From contig JBAYVY010000263.1 in assembly GCA_041674345.1 (NCBI GenBank), forward strand, positions 1 to 5,221: a stretch of DNA of 5,221 bases, read 5' to 3'. Source of the stretch: JBAYVY01 sp041674345 (GTDB lineage Bacteria > Planctomycetota > Phycisphaerae > Phycisphaerales > Zrk34). Within the stretch, counting starts at the first letter, position 1; each line of letters starts with the position of its first letter. Under the pieces are notes generated by a model. It did no database searches, was not told the DNA's origin, and saw only the letters and a program-made list of their open reading frames with translations. Of this stretch, positions 1-5,169 are shown piece after piece. The translations under genes were made by a program, and so were the position numbers.

Positions 1-1
1 A

Positions 2-238
2 GCGGTCATCCAGTCCGGTGCGAAAGAGTCGGGTTGCACGGTCCACTTCGCCGACAACCAGTACGACCACGGCCCGGTCATCCTCCAACGCCGCTGCCCC
101 GTCCTGCCGACCGACACCCCCGACGACCTGGCCCATCGCGTCATGGCCGAGGAGCGCATCGCCTATCCGCAGGCGATTGAGTTGTTCGCACAGGGTAAAA
201 TTACTATAAAAGATAACCGTGTCATCTTCGCCGTGTAA
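2..238 (+). CDS. purN: PurN, phosphoribosylglycinamide formyltransferase, C-terminal part (5' end outside window)
   Basis: PurN transfers a formyl group from 10-formyltetrahydrofolate to glycinamide ribonucleotide, the third step of de novo purine synthesis, in the cytoplasm. The reading frame is open from the window edge to a TAA and gives 78 residues beginning AVIQSGAKESGCTVHF. Seen directly: GCTVHF, then QYDHGPVILQ, then LPTDTPDDLAHRV, then EERIAYPQAIELFAQGKI. These match in order the end of the PurN formyltransferase fold. The Asp of YDHGPVI (residue 22 of the fragment) aligns by motif with the catalytic Asp144 of E. coli PurN. The Asn/His pair of the active site lies upstream, outside the window. 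Family members are about 190-215 residues, so roughly 60% of the gene is missing. The last 13 or so codons are unusually AT-rich and overlap a promoter-like sequence. Recognition of the family is secure; completeness of the gene cannot be judged. Confidence 0.93.
   Translation, partial: AVIQSGAKESGCTVHFADNQYDHGPVILQRRCPVLPTDTPDDLAHRVMAEERIAYPQAIELFAQGKITIKDNRVIFAV
182..210 (+). promoter_or_regulatory. Sigma70-like promoter inside the 3' end of purN
   Basis: TTGTTC at 182-187 and TATAAA at 205-210 are separated by exactly 17 nt. The -10 matches TATAAT at 5 of 6 positions; the -35 matches TTGACA at only 3 of 6. It lies in an AT-rich island in otherwise GC-rich DNA. Transcription would start near 217 and give the downstream glycosyltransferase a leader of about 195 nt. 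This is a match by eye; the coding constraint on the purN tail and chance AT-richness are alternatives. Confidence 0.4.
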
Positions 239-412
239 TTCTATCCCTGTTTTTTACCCGGAGACCCCCGGAAACATGGTGTAAACGAGTATTGGTTGAA
301 TCCAGAGTTGCCTGCGGGCGCCACGACACACAAAATGCAACAGGTGTGTGAATCCGGTAATTTTCCGTTTTGTTGGCGGCTGCGAGATGTTCAAACCCCG
401 GAGGTGAATACC
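239..412 (+). other. Intergenic leader between purN and the glycosyltransferase, with a small hairpin
   Basis: This 174-nt gap has no convincing gene. It contains a T6 run at 250-255 with no stable stem before it, so it is not a standard terminator for purN. A possible hairpin pairs CACACA (327-332) with TGTGTG (345-350) around a 12-nt loop. GTTGC (307-311) could instead pair with GCAAC (337-341), whose bases lie in that loop. GAATCC occurs at 298-303 and 350-355. I recognise no known riboswitch consensus. The segment is probably the 5' leader of the glycosyltransferase mRNA. Confidence 0.45.
400..404 (+). promoter_or_regulatory. Ribosome binding site GGAGG that sets the glycosyltransferase start
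   Basis: GGAGG lies 8 nt before the GTG at 413, a near-ideal spacing. It favours this GTG over the in-frame upstream TTG (296) and ATG (335), and over the GTG at 404, which overlaps the site itself. Confidence 0.75.
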
Positions 413-1963
413 GTGACGCCGAATCTACCACAATGGCTGGATGCCGGATCAATCGAGTCAGATGCCCTTCGGTGGTGTTTGACCGCTGTGTATCTCGCGG
501 CATTGGGCACGGCGTGCCTGTACGGTGTGCATCGGTACTGGCTGGTGCTGTTGGAGCGGCATTATCGCCGTCGGCAAACGCCCGCGCCGGATCATTTCAC
601 GGTCTTGCCGCCGGTGACGGTGCAGTTGCCGCTTTACAATGAAGCCGCCGTGGCCGAACGAATCATCAAGGCGGCCTGCCGGCTGGATTACCCGCGCGAC
701 CGGCTGGAAATCCAAGTGCTGGACGATTCGACGGATGAATGTGCCGCCATCGCCCGGCGATGCGTCGAGCGGCTTCGGCAGGCCGGCCATGACGTGATCT
801 GCCTGCACCGCGAACACCGCGCCGGTTTCAAAGCCGGCGCCTTGCGGGAGGGCCAGTCGCGCGCCGCCGGGCGGTTCATCGCGGTGTTCGACGCCGATTT
901 CATTCCGCCATCCGACTTCCTTCTGAGAACCATTCATTATTTCACACAGCCGCGGATCGGCATGGTGCAGGCGGCGTGGGGGCATCTGAATCGGGACGAT
1001 TCGACGCTCACCCGCTGCCAGGCGGTGTTTCTCGACAGTCATTTTCACATCGACCACACCGCTCGCCATCGCTCGGGGCGCTGGTTCAACTTCAACGGCA
1101 CGGCGGGCATCTGGCGCCGACAGGCGATCGAAACCGCCGGCGGCTGGCAACACGACACGCTCACTGAAGACATGGACCTCAGCTACCGCGCCCAACTGGC
1201 CGGCTGGCGATTCGTCTATCTGCCGACCCTGAGTTGCCCGGCGGAATTGCCCGCGAACGTGCCCGCGTTCAAGTCCCAGCAGCATCGGTGGATCAAGGGC
1301 ACGATGCAGACGGCCGCCAAATTGCTCCCCCGCATTTTGCGCGCCGATGTTTCGCCGGGTCACAAGATCGAAGCGTGGTTCCACCTGACTTCGCCGATCG
1401 TGCATCCGTGCGTGGTGCTGATCGCGTTGCTGACGTACCCGGCGATGGCCATGAACCTCACCCCCTTCGCCCATCACAGCTTCGCATCGGGTCTGTTCGG
1501 CGGGCTGGTGCTGCTGCTGGCGACAATGTCCGGCGGGACGTATTACCTGGCGGGCCAGCGTGTGCAGGGCCGATCATGGGCCGCGACGCTGTGGCAGATG
1601 CCGATGCTGATGGCGCTGGGCGTGGGCATGAGCATCAACAACACCCGCGCGATGTTCGAGGCGGTGATCGGCCACCGCTCGCCGTTCGTCCGCACGCCGA
1701 AGTGCGGCGAAAGCCGCGTCGCCGAACATGACAGGAACGGGCCGCGATGGAACGCCGCGACGTGGATGATAGTTCTCGAATGGATGATGGGCGTCTATGC
1801 GTTGGCGTGCATGACGATGTCGCTGCGATCCGCGCCGCAGCGGTGGGGTTCGCCGTTTCTGATGCTGTTCGCGGCGGGCTTCTTCTACGTGGCGGCGGGC
1901 GGTACGCCGTGGCAACGAATCGCCAAGATCATCACAAGCCGAACCCCCTCGCCCAGCGCATGA
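413..1963 (+). CDS. Membrane family-2 glycosyltransferase, CslA/cellulose-synthase-like
   Basis: A 516-residue processive-type GT2 enzyme expected to act at the cytoplasmic membrane, using a nucleotide-sugar to build a beta-linked polysaccharide or glycolipid. One N-terminal membrane segment (about 18-47) precedes a cytoplasmic catalytic domain (about 65-320). Visible motifs: VQLPLYNE (70-77); QVLDDSTD with the first conserved Asp pair (104-105); the FKAGAL stretch; FDADF, the DxD metal/nucleotide site (Asp160, Asp162); FNGTAG (227-232); TEDMDL with the catalytic-base Asp (251-253); and QQHRW, the Q(Q/R)xRW signature (289-293). Four or five hydrophobic segments follow (about 329-347, 358-380, 390-408, 449-469, 479-495). 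The motif wording is strikingly like plant CslA glucomannan mannosyltransferases and their bacterial relatives, but product and sugar cannot be read from sequence. The GTG start follows a strong GGAGG. The gene stands alone, with no PilZ domain or BcsB-like partner visible here. Confidence is high for family, low for substrate. Confidence 0.92.
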   Translation: MTPNLPQWLDAGSIESDALRWCLTAVYLAALGTACLYGVHRYWLVLLERHYRRRQTPAPDHFTVLPPVTVQLPLYNEAAVAERIIKAACRLDYPRDRLEIQVLDDSTDECAAIARRCVERLRQAGHDVICLHREHRAGFKAGALREGQSRAAGRFIAVFDADFIPPSDFLLRTIHYFTQPRIGMVQAAWGHLNRDDSTLTRCQAVFLDSHFHIDHTARHRSGRWFNFNGTAGIWRRQAIETAGGWQHDTLTEDMDLSYRAQLAGWRFVYLPTLSCPAELPANVPAFKSQQHRWIKGTMQTAAKLLPRILRADVSPGHKIEAWFHLTSPIVHPCVVLIALLTYPAMAMNLTPFAHHSFASGLFGGLVLLLATMSGGTYYLAGQRVQGRSWAATLWQMPMLMALGVGMSINNTRAMFEAVIGHRSPFVRTPKCGESRVAEHDRNGPRWNAATWMIVLEWMMGVYALACMTMSLRSAPQRWGSPFLMLFAAGFFYVAAGGTPWQRIAKIITSRTPSPSA

Positions 1964-2042
1964 CGCCCGCCGAACGCCTGGCGCATCCGCGGGGGGAAAG
2001 ACCACGGGTTGCCACCGCGCGGCGATGAAGACGAATCAAGTA

Positions 2043-2064
2043 CCCCGCCCGTTTGCGGGCGGGG
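2043..2064. terminator. GC-rich hairpin between convergent genes, probable bidirectional terminator
   Basis: CCCCGCCCG (2043-2051) and CGGGCGGGG (2056-2064) form a perfect 9-bp stem with the 4-nt loop TTTG. It lies between the converging ends of the glycosyltransferase (stop at 1963) and fetB (stop at 2076). Neither side has a clear U-tract, so it is not a textbook intrinsic terminator. It could instead protect 3' ends or act with Rho. The rest of the 112-bp gap is GC-rich and shows only weak additional pairing. Confidence 0.6.
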
Positions 2065-2075
2065 AGTGGGGGCAT

Positions 2076-2897
2076 TCATCCGCGTAGCGATGCGCGGTTC
2101 AATTGCCAGTCGCTGGTGAAAAAGCGGCGATAAAGCAGGATGCTCGTGGCCGTCGCGGCGAGCGTGTCGCAGGTGAGGATGCCGATGAGGATGAGCAGTT
2201 GGTACATCGCGGCCTGGAAGGGCGCGGAGCCGCCGAGCATCTGGCCGGTCATCATGCCCGGCAGTTTCACCACGCCCACGATCATCATGGCGTTGAGCGT
2301 GGGCGTGAGCGCGGCGGCGATGGCGCGGCGAATGAAGGGATGAGCGGCCTGCCTGGGCGAAGCGCCGAGCGCCAGGTATGCCTCGACATCGCCTGCGTGT
2401 TGCCGCAGTTCGGAACCGATGCGTTCGGCGGCGAGCACGGCGGCGGTCATCGCGTTGCCGAGCAACATCCCGCCAAGCGGGATGAGGTAACGGGCGTCCC
2501 AACGGTTGACGCCGATCACGGCGGCACCGAGGTAGAGCAGCATCACGCTGGTGACGGCGGCGAGGATCATGCTGAGCAACAGCGAGGCGCGGGCGAAACC
2601 GGAAAACCATTTGCCGACCTGTGAACCGGCGGTGCCGGCGGCGATGAGCGTCATCACGAACAACAGGCCGACGATCCAGTACCAGGTGTTGTGCATGAAG
2701 ACCCAGCCGATGACCAGGCCGACGGCGACAAGCTGAACCAGGGCGCGAATCACCGCGATGGAAACGCGCTTGCACTGACCGAGTTTGAGCGCGACACTGA
2801 CGCTGATGACGACGGCCGCCGGAACCGCCAGCAACAGCAGATGCCAGACGCCCAATGCGATGACGGGTTGCGCGGTTTGTGCGGTTTCAGCGGGCAT
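2076..2897 (-). CDS. fetB: FetB-type ABC transporter permease (UPF0014 / YbbM family)
   Basis: A 273-residue inner-membrane protein, expected to be the transmembrane half of an ABC exporter with the adjacent FetA. In E. coli FetAB is linked to iron export and peroxide resistance; plant ALS3/STAR1 proteins are related. Hydrophobic segments fall at about 12-38, 47-67, 70-89, 104-126, 137-156, 196-215 and 227-256. Family-typical stretches are visible: VIRALVQL (49-56), IPLGGMLLGNAM (139-150), and KLPGMMTGQMLGGSAP (211-226). The loop YLALGASPRQAA (174-185) resembles a permease coupling helix that contacts the ATPase. E. coli FetB is about 259 residues, so the length is normal. The ATG overlaps the end of fetA by 11 nt and has GGAG 6 nt upstream, inside the fetA coding region, which implies translational coupling. 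The transported ion is inferred from the family and could be another metal. Confidence 0.9.
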   Translation of the reverse strand: MPAETAQTAQPVIALGVWHLLLLAVPAAVVISVSVALKLGQCKRVSIAVIRALVQLVAVGLVIGWVFMHNTWYWIVGLLFVMTLIAAGTAGSQVGKWFSGFARASLLLSMILAAVTSVMLLYLGAAVIGVNRWDARYLIPLGGMLLGNAMTAAVLAAERIGSELRQHAGDVEAYLALGASPRQAAHPFIRRAIAAALTPTLNAMMIVGVVKLPGMMTGQMLGGSAPFQAAMYQLLILIGILTCDTLAATATSILLYRRFFTSDWQLNRASLRG

Positions 2898-3687
2898 GGT
2901 GTTCTCCGTGCAGAAATGCGCGGACGGTTTCGTTCGGCGGGTCGGCGAATACCTGTTCGACGGGGCCGATCGCTTCGAGGCGACCGGCGATCAGCACGGC
3001 GAGCCGGCCGCCCATTTTCCGCGCTTCCTCCAGCCGATGCGTGACCATGACCACGGTGAGATGCGACTCGGCGGCGAGCCGCTGAATCTGTTGGAGCAGT
3101 TGCCCGGCGGTTCGCACATCGACCGACGCGGTGGGTTCATCGAGCAGCAGGATGCGCGGTTCGACCATGAGGGCGCGGGCGAGTGTGACCCGCTGTTTCT
3201 GGCCGACGCTGAGTTGATCGGCGACGCGATCGGCCATCGCGGGGTCCAGGCCGACCCGTTGCAGGGCGCGGGTGACGCGAGGGTCGATGTCAGCGGGTTT
3301 TTCATTGACGAGCGTGAACGGCAGCATGAGGTTTTCACGGACGGTCAGGCCCAGCAGCGAGGGCTCCTGCAAAACCATGCTGACGGAGCGGCGAAGCTCG
3401 CGGATGGGCCAGTCGGCGATCAGGCGATCCAGAATAGTGATGCCCCCACCCCCGGAAGTATCCCCGGAAGTATCCCCGGAAGCCGGCCCGTCCCCGGAAG
3501 CCGGCCGGGAAACTTCGTCGAGGCGATTGAGCAGGCGGAGGAGGGAGCTTTTGCCGGAGCCGCTGGGTCCGACGATGTGGAGCGTCTCGCCGGTTGCGAC
3601 GGAAAGGGAGATGTCGATGAGGATGGCGGCGTCGCCGATGCGGCGGTGGACATTGGACATAACAATGGCGGGAGCATCGGGCGACAT
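2887..3687 (-). CDS. fetA: FetA-type ABC transporter ATP-binding protein with a repeat-rich insertion
   Basis: A 266-residue nucleotide-binding subunit that would power the FetB permease by ATP hydrolysis on the cytoplasmic side of the membrane. Motifs in order: Walker A GPSGSGKSS (40-48); Q-loop VLQEPSL (Gln107); signature LSVGQKQR (159-166), with Val replacing the first Gly of LSGGQ; Walker B ILLLDEP (179-185) with Glu184 as catalytic base; D-loop SVD (188-190); and H-switch VTH (His217). All catalytic residues are present, so it should be active. E. coli FetA is about 225 residues. Part of the excess is a low-complexity Gly/Ser/Asp insertion at about residues 60-81, between Walker A and the Q-loop, encoded by short DNA repeats. 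The ATG at 3687 is chosen because GGAGG lies 9 nt upstream and the domain begins here. A longer frame to 3849 only reads through the zinc-ribbon gene. The gene starts 5 nt after that gene's stop. Confidence 0.92.
   Translation of the reverse strand: MSPDAPAIVMSNVHRRIGDAAILIDISLSVATGETLHIVGPSGSGKSSLLRLLNRLDEVSRPASGDGPASGDTSGDTSGGGGITILDRLIADWPIRELRRSVSMVLQEPSLLGLTVRENLMLPFTLVNEKPADIDPRVTRALQRVGLDPAMADRVADQLSVGQKQRVTLARALMVEPRILLLDEPTASVDVRTAGQLLQQIQRLAAESHLTVVMVTHRLEEARKMGGRLAVLIAGRLEAIGPVEQVFADPPNETVRAFLHGEHHAR
3449..3508. repeat. Short tandem repeats inside fetA encoding the SGD-rich insertion
   Basis: Plus-strand reading: three 12-bp units (3449-3460, 3461-3472, 3473-3484) built on TCCCCGGAAGTA. 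The first has C for its initial T, and the third ends CC instead of TA. An 18-bp unit at 3473-3490 is then repeated at 3491-3508 with a single difference (TCCCCGGAAGCCGGCCSG). Both periods are multiples of three, so the fetA frame is preserved. In protein the block reads as repeated SGD/ASGD units at residues 60-80. Strand slippage is the obvious origin. Confidence 0.85.
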
Positions 3688-3692
3688 GCGAT

Positions 3693-3965
3693 TCACCCTC
3701 CCTGAAAGATCAGCCAGAGAATGAAAGCCATGACGAGCAGCGCGACAACCCAGCCCCCCAGATGATACATCCGGGGGCGGGGGCGGGGATGCTTCCGGGG
3801 GTTGATGTTGCGATGTCGCATCGTCAGCCAGGAGCCGCATCGCGGGCATTTTTCGGCATATGCGTAAATCTCGGTGCCGCAGTGCGGGCAGTCGATCACG
3901 TCCAGCTCATCGTCGAACAGGTCGGCGTCGTGATCGTCGGGGCCTTGGTACTGATCGTCGGACAT
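3693..3965 (-). CDS. Small zinc-ribbon protein with acidic N-terminus and C-terminal membrane anchor
   Basis: A 90-residue protein of unknown function. It has an acidic N-terminal tail (ten Asp/Glu within residues 3-22), a four-cysteine zinc ribbon CPHC...CPRC (Cys26, Cys29, Cys40, Cys43), a strongly basic linker RKHPRPRPR (57-65), and one hydrophobic helix GWVVALLVMAFILWLIF (71-87) ending at FQGG. The basic stretch before the helix suggests the zinc ribbon faces the cytoplasm. Similar small acidic zinc-ribbon/TM proteins are, from general knowledge, common in planctomycetes. It is the first gene of a probable operon with fetA and fetB: its stop is 5 nt from the fetA ATG, and the fetA ribosome binding site lies at its 3' end. 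I chose ATG 3965 (MSDDQYQ); a GTG at 4034 would add 23 residues. Neither has a good ribosome binding site. The fold is clear, the role open. Confidence 0.8.
   Translation of the reverse strand: MSDDQYQGPDDHDADLFDDELDVIDCPHCGTEIYAYAEKCPRCGSWLTMRHRNINPRKHPRPRPRMYHLGGWVVALLVMAFILWLIFQGG
3697..3701 (-). promoter_or_regulatory. Ribosome binding site GGAGG for fetA, within the end of the zinc-ribbon gene
   Basis: The minus strand reads GGAGG 9 nt before the fetA ATG (3687), only 1 nt upstream of the zinc-ribbon TGA at 3695-3693. This decides the fetA start and implies that ribosomes finishing the upstream gene pass over or free this site (translational coupling). Confidence 0.75.
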
Positions 3966-3992
3966 CACAACAGCGTATCGCGGCGTCGGGGC

Positions 3993-4020
3993 TTGTGCGA
4001 GAACCGCGCGTTGGTAGAGT
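3993..4020 (+). promoter_or_regulatory. Possible promoter for the oxidoreductase in the divergent gap
   Basis: TTGTGC (3993-3998) and TAGAGT (4015-4020) are 16 nt apart. A start near 4027 would leave a short leader holding AGGAG at 4035-4039, 7 nt before the ATG at 4047. The hexamers are only fair matches. The 81-bp gap 3966-4046 must also hold the promoter of the minus-strand operon, for which I see only a weak TACGCT at 3977-3972. Confidence 0.3.
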
Positions 4021-4046
4021 GGGTCCAACTTCACAGGAGCGGACCA

Positions 4047-5054
4047 ATGACCACGATTCGACTGGCGTTACTGGGCTGCGGCGGGATCATGCACAAACAC
4101 GCGGGGCAATCGCAGAAGATCGCCGAGGTGCAAATCGTCGGCCTGTGCGACCCGGTGCGCTCGCATATGCAGAAGCTGATCGACCGCTCGCTGACCCATC
4201 TGACCGATCCTCCGCCGATGTGGGACGACCCCCGGAATACGGATGAAATGTATCGGGAAACCGGCGCGAATGCCGTCGTGATCGCCAGTCCGCACACGGT
4301 GCATTACGAACAGGTGATCGGCGCGTTGGCCGGCGGCCTGCACGTGCTGGTGGAGAAGCCGATGGTGACATCGCTGGAACAGGCGATGGATGTGGAGCGG
4401 CGGGTGAACCAGTCGGGCAAGGTGCTGTGCATCGGATACAACACGCCCTGCTCGGTGGAGTTTTCAACGCTGCGGCAGATCATCCGCGACCGGTCGCTGG
4501 GGGCGCTGAAGGTGGTCAACGCGTACATCGCGCAGCCGTGGATGTACGCCACGCAGAACAGTTGGCGGCAGAAGCCGGAACTGAGCGGCGGCGGAATGTT
4601 GTACGACAGCGGGGCGCACGTGTTCAATTCGATTGTGTGGGCGGTGGAGGATGACGTGGCGGAGGTTCACGCATATGTGGACAACTGCGGCTCGCCGGTG
4701 GATGTCAACGGCGTGGTGAACATTCGATTCGCCGGCGGCGTGATGGCGGCGGTGGCGGTGAGCGGACTGTCGCGCGACGGCTCTCATGCGTCGTTCATGT
4801 TTGAACAGGGACGCATCGACATCGACCCGTGGGGCGGGGCGTGGATGGAGATTCACCGCAACACCGGCGGAAAAGTGAAATATCCGACAACGGTGGGCAG
4901 GGACGGCCAGCCGCTGTCGAACTTCGTGGACGCGATATTGGGACGGGATGAACCGCGCACCAACGCACGGCACGGCGTGTTGCAAAGTCAGTTGATGGAC
5001 GCGGTGTATGAATCGGCGCGGACGGGGCAAGCCGCGAAACCCCGTGTGAATTGA
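4047..5054 (+). CDS. Gfo/Idh/MocA-family NAD(P)-dependent oxidoreductase
   Basis: A 335-residue cytoplasmic dehydrogenase of the Gfo/Idh/MocA family, which oxidises or reduces hydroxyl groups on sugars, inositols or related cyclic compounds using NAD(P). The N-terminal Rossmann domain starts at residue 4 with IRLALLGCGGIMHKH (glycine motif G10-C-G-G13), followed by VGLCDP at the end of beta-2 and VIASPHTVHYE (78-88). The family motif EKPM is at 103-106. The C-terminal domain carries SGGGMLYDSGAHVFN (180-194), with Asp187 and His191 as the usual catalytic pair; Lys104 of EKP is the third conserved residue. Length matches the family (about 330-380). The ATG is preceded by AGGAG with 7-nt spacing; an open frame upstream to 3762 is not needed. 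It is divergent from the zinc-ribbon/fetAB operon, and no sugar-pathway partner is in view. The substrate cannot be predicted. Confidence 0.92.
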   Translation: MTTIRLALLGCGGIMHKHAGQSQKIAEVQIVGLCDPVRSHMQKLIDRSLTHLTDPPPMWDDPRNTDEMYRETGANAVVIASPHTVHYEQVIGALAGGLHVLVEKPMVTSLEQAMDVERRVNQSGKVLCIGYNTPCSVEFSTLRQIIRDRSLGALKVVNAYIAQPWMYATQNSWRQKPELSGGGMLYDSGAHVFNSIVWAVEDDVAEVHAYVDNCGSPVDVNGVVNIRFAGGVMAAVAVSGLSRDGSHASFMFEQGRIDIDPWGGAWMEIHRNTGGKVKYPTTVGRDGQPLSNFVDAILGRDEPRTNARHGVLQSQLMDAVYESARTGQAAKPRVN

Positions 5055-5061
5055 CAACTTC

Positions 5062-5100
5062 CGGGGCAACCCGAACGGGGCAACCGGGGGCAACCCGAAC
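5062..5100. repeat. Short direct repeats GGGGCAACC in the gap after the oxidoreductase
   Basis: GGGGCAACC occurs at 5063-5071, 5077-5085 and 5087-5095. The first and third copies extend to GGGGCAACCCGAAC (5063-5076 and 5087-5100). The block starts 8 nt after the oxidoreductase stop and ends exactly where the next repeat-rich segment begins. Confidence 0.8.
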
Positions 5101-5107
5101 TGTCGCA

Positions 5108-5161
5108 ACTCAAGTAGAAATGTCCCCTGTTTGGACTCAGTAGAAGTGTCCCGTGTTGTGG
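5108..5161. repeat. Two adjacent 27-bp imperfect direct repeats with core GTAGAARTGTCCC
   Basis: Copy A (5108-5134) and copy B (5135-5161) abut exactly. Both begin ACTCA, share GTAGAARTGTCCC (12 of 13 positions identical), continue into a TGTT-containing stretch and end TGG or TTTGG. A single-base shift after ACTCA aligns them. Confidence 0.85.
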
Positions 5162-5169
5162 TTCGCCGG

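Noticed and set aside
239..275. Intrinsic terminator for purN at the T6 run 250-255
   Set aside because: There is no stable stem before the T-run. The CCGG pair after it gives only a 4-bp stem on the wrong side.
296..412. Longer N-terminus for the glycosyltransferase from TTG 296 or ATG 335
   Set aside because: The extra residues are not family-like and no ribosome binding site precedes them, whereas GTG 413 has GGAGG at ideal spacing.
458..1477. Long minus-strand open frame of 339 codons inside the glycosyltransferase
   Set aside because: It is antisense to a gene with clear GT2 motifs, its translation shows no recognisable domain and is rich in Arg/His/Gly, and it is explained by the third-position GC bias of the sense gene.
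1885..2775. Minus-strand open frame of 296 codons overlapping fetB and the convergent gap
   Set aside because: It is a shifted frame of fetB extended through the intergenic hairpin. The Arg-rich low-complexity product has no membrane segments or motifs, while the fetB frame has both.
2785..3705. Plus-strand open frame of 306 codons antisense to fetA
   Set aside because: The minus strand carries all ABC ATPase motifs and a good ribosome binding site; the plus frame shows no domain.
3688..3849. Longer N-terminus for FetA starting at 3849
   Set aside because: It would overlap the zinc-ribbon gene in another frame and adds a Pro-rich, non-conserved stretch; ATG 3687 has a strong ribosome binding site.
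3762..4046. Longer N-terminus for the oxidoreductase starting at 3762
   Set aside because: The Rossmann fold begins at residue 4 of the ATG 4047 protein, which has AGGAG 7 nt upstream. The extension is antisense to the zinc-ribbon gene.
3449..5161. CRISPR array
   Set aside because: The repeats at 3449-3508 are directly tandem and coding, and those at 5062-5161 are abutting or irregularly spaced and too few; there are no regular spacers and no cas genes.
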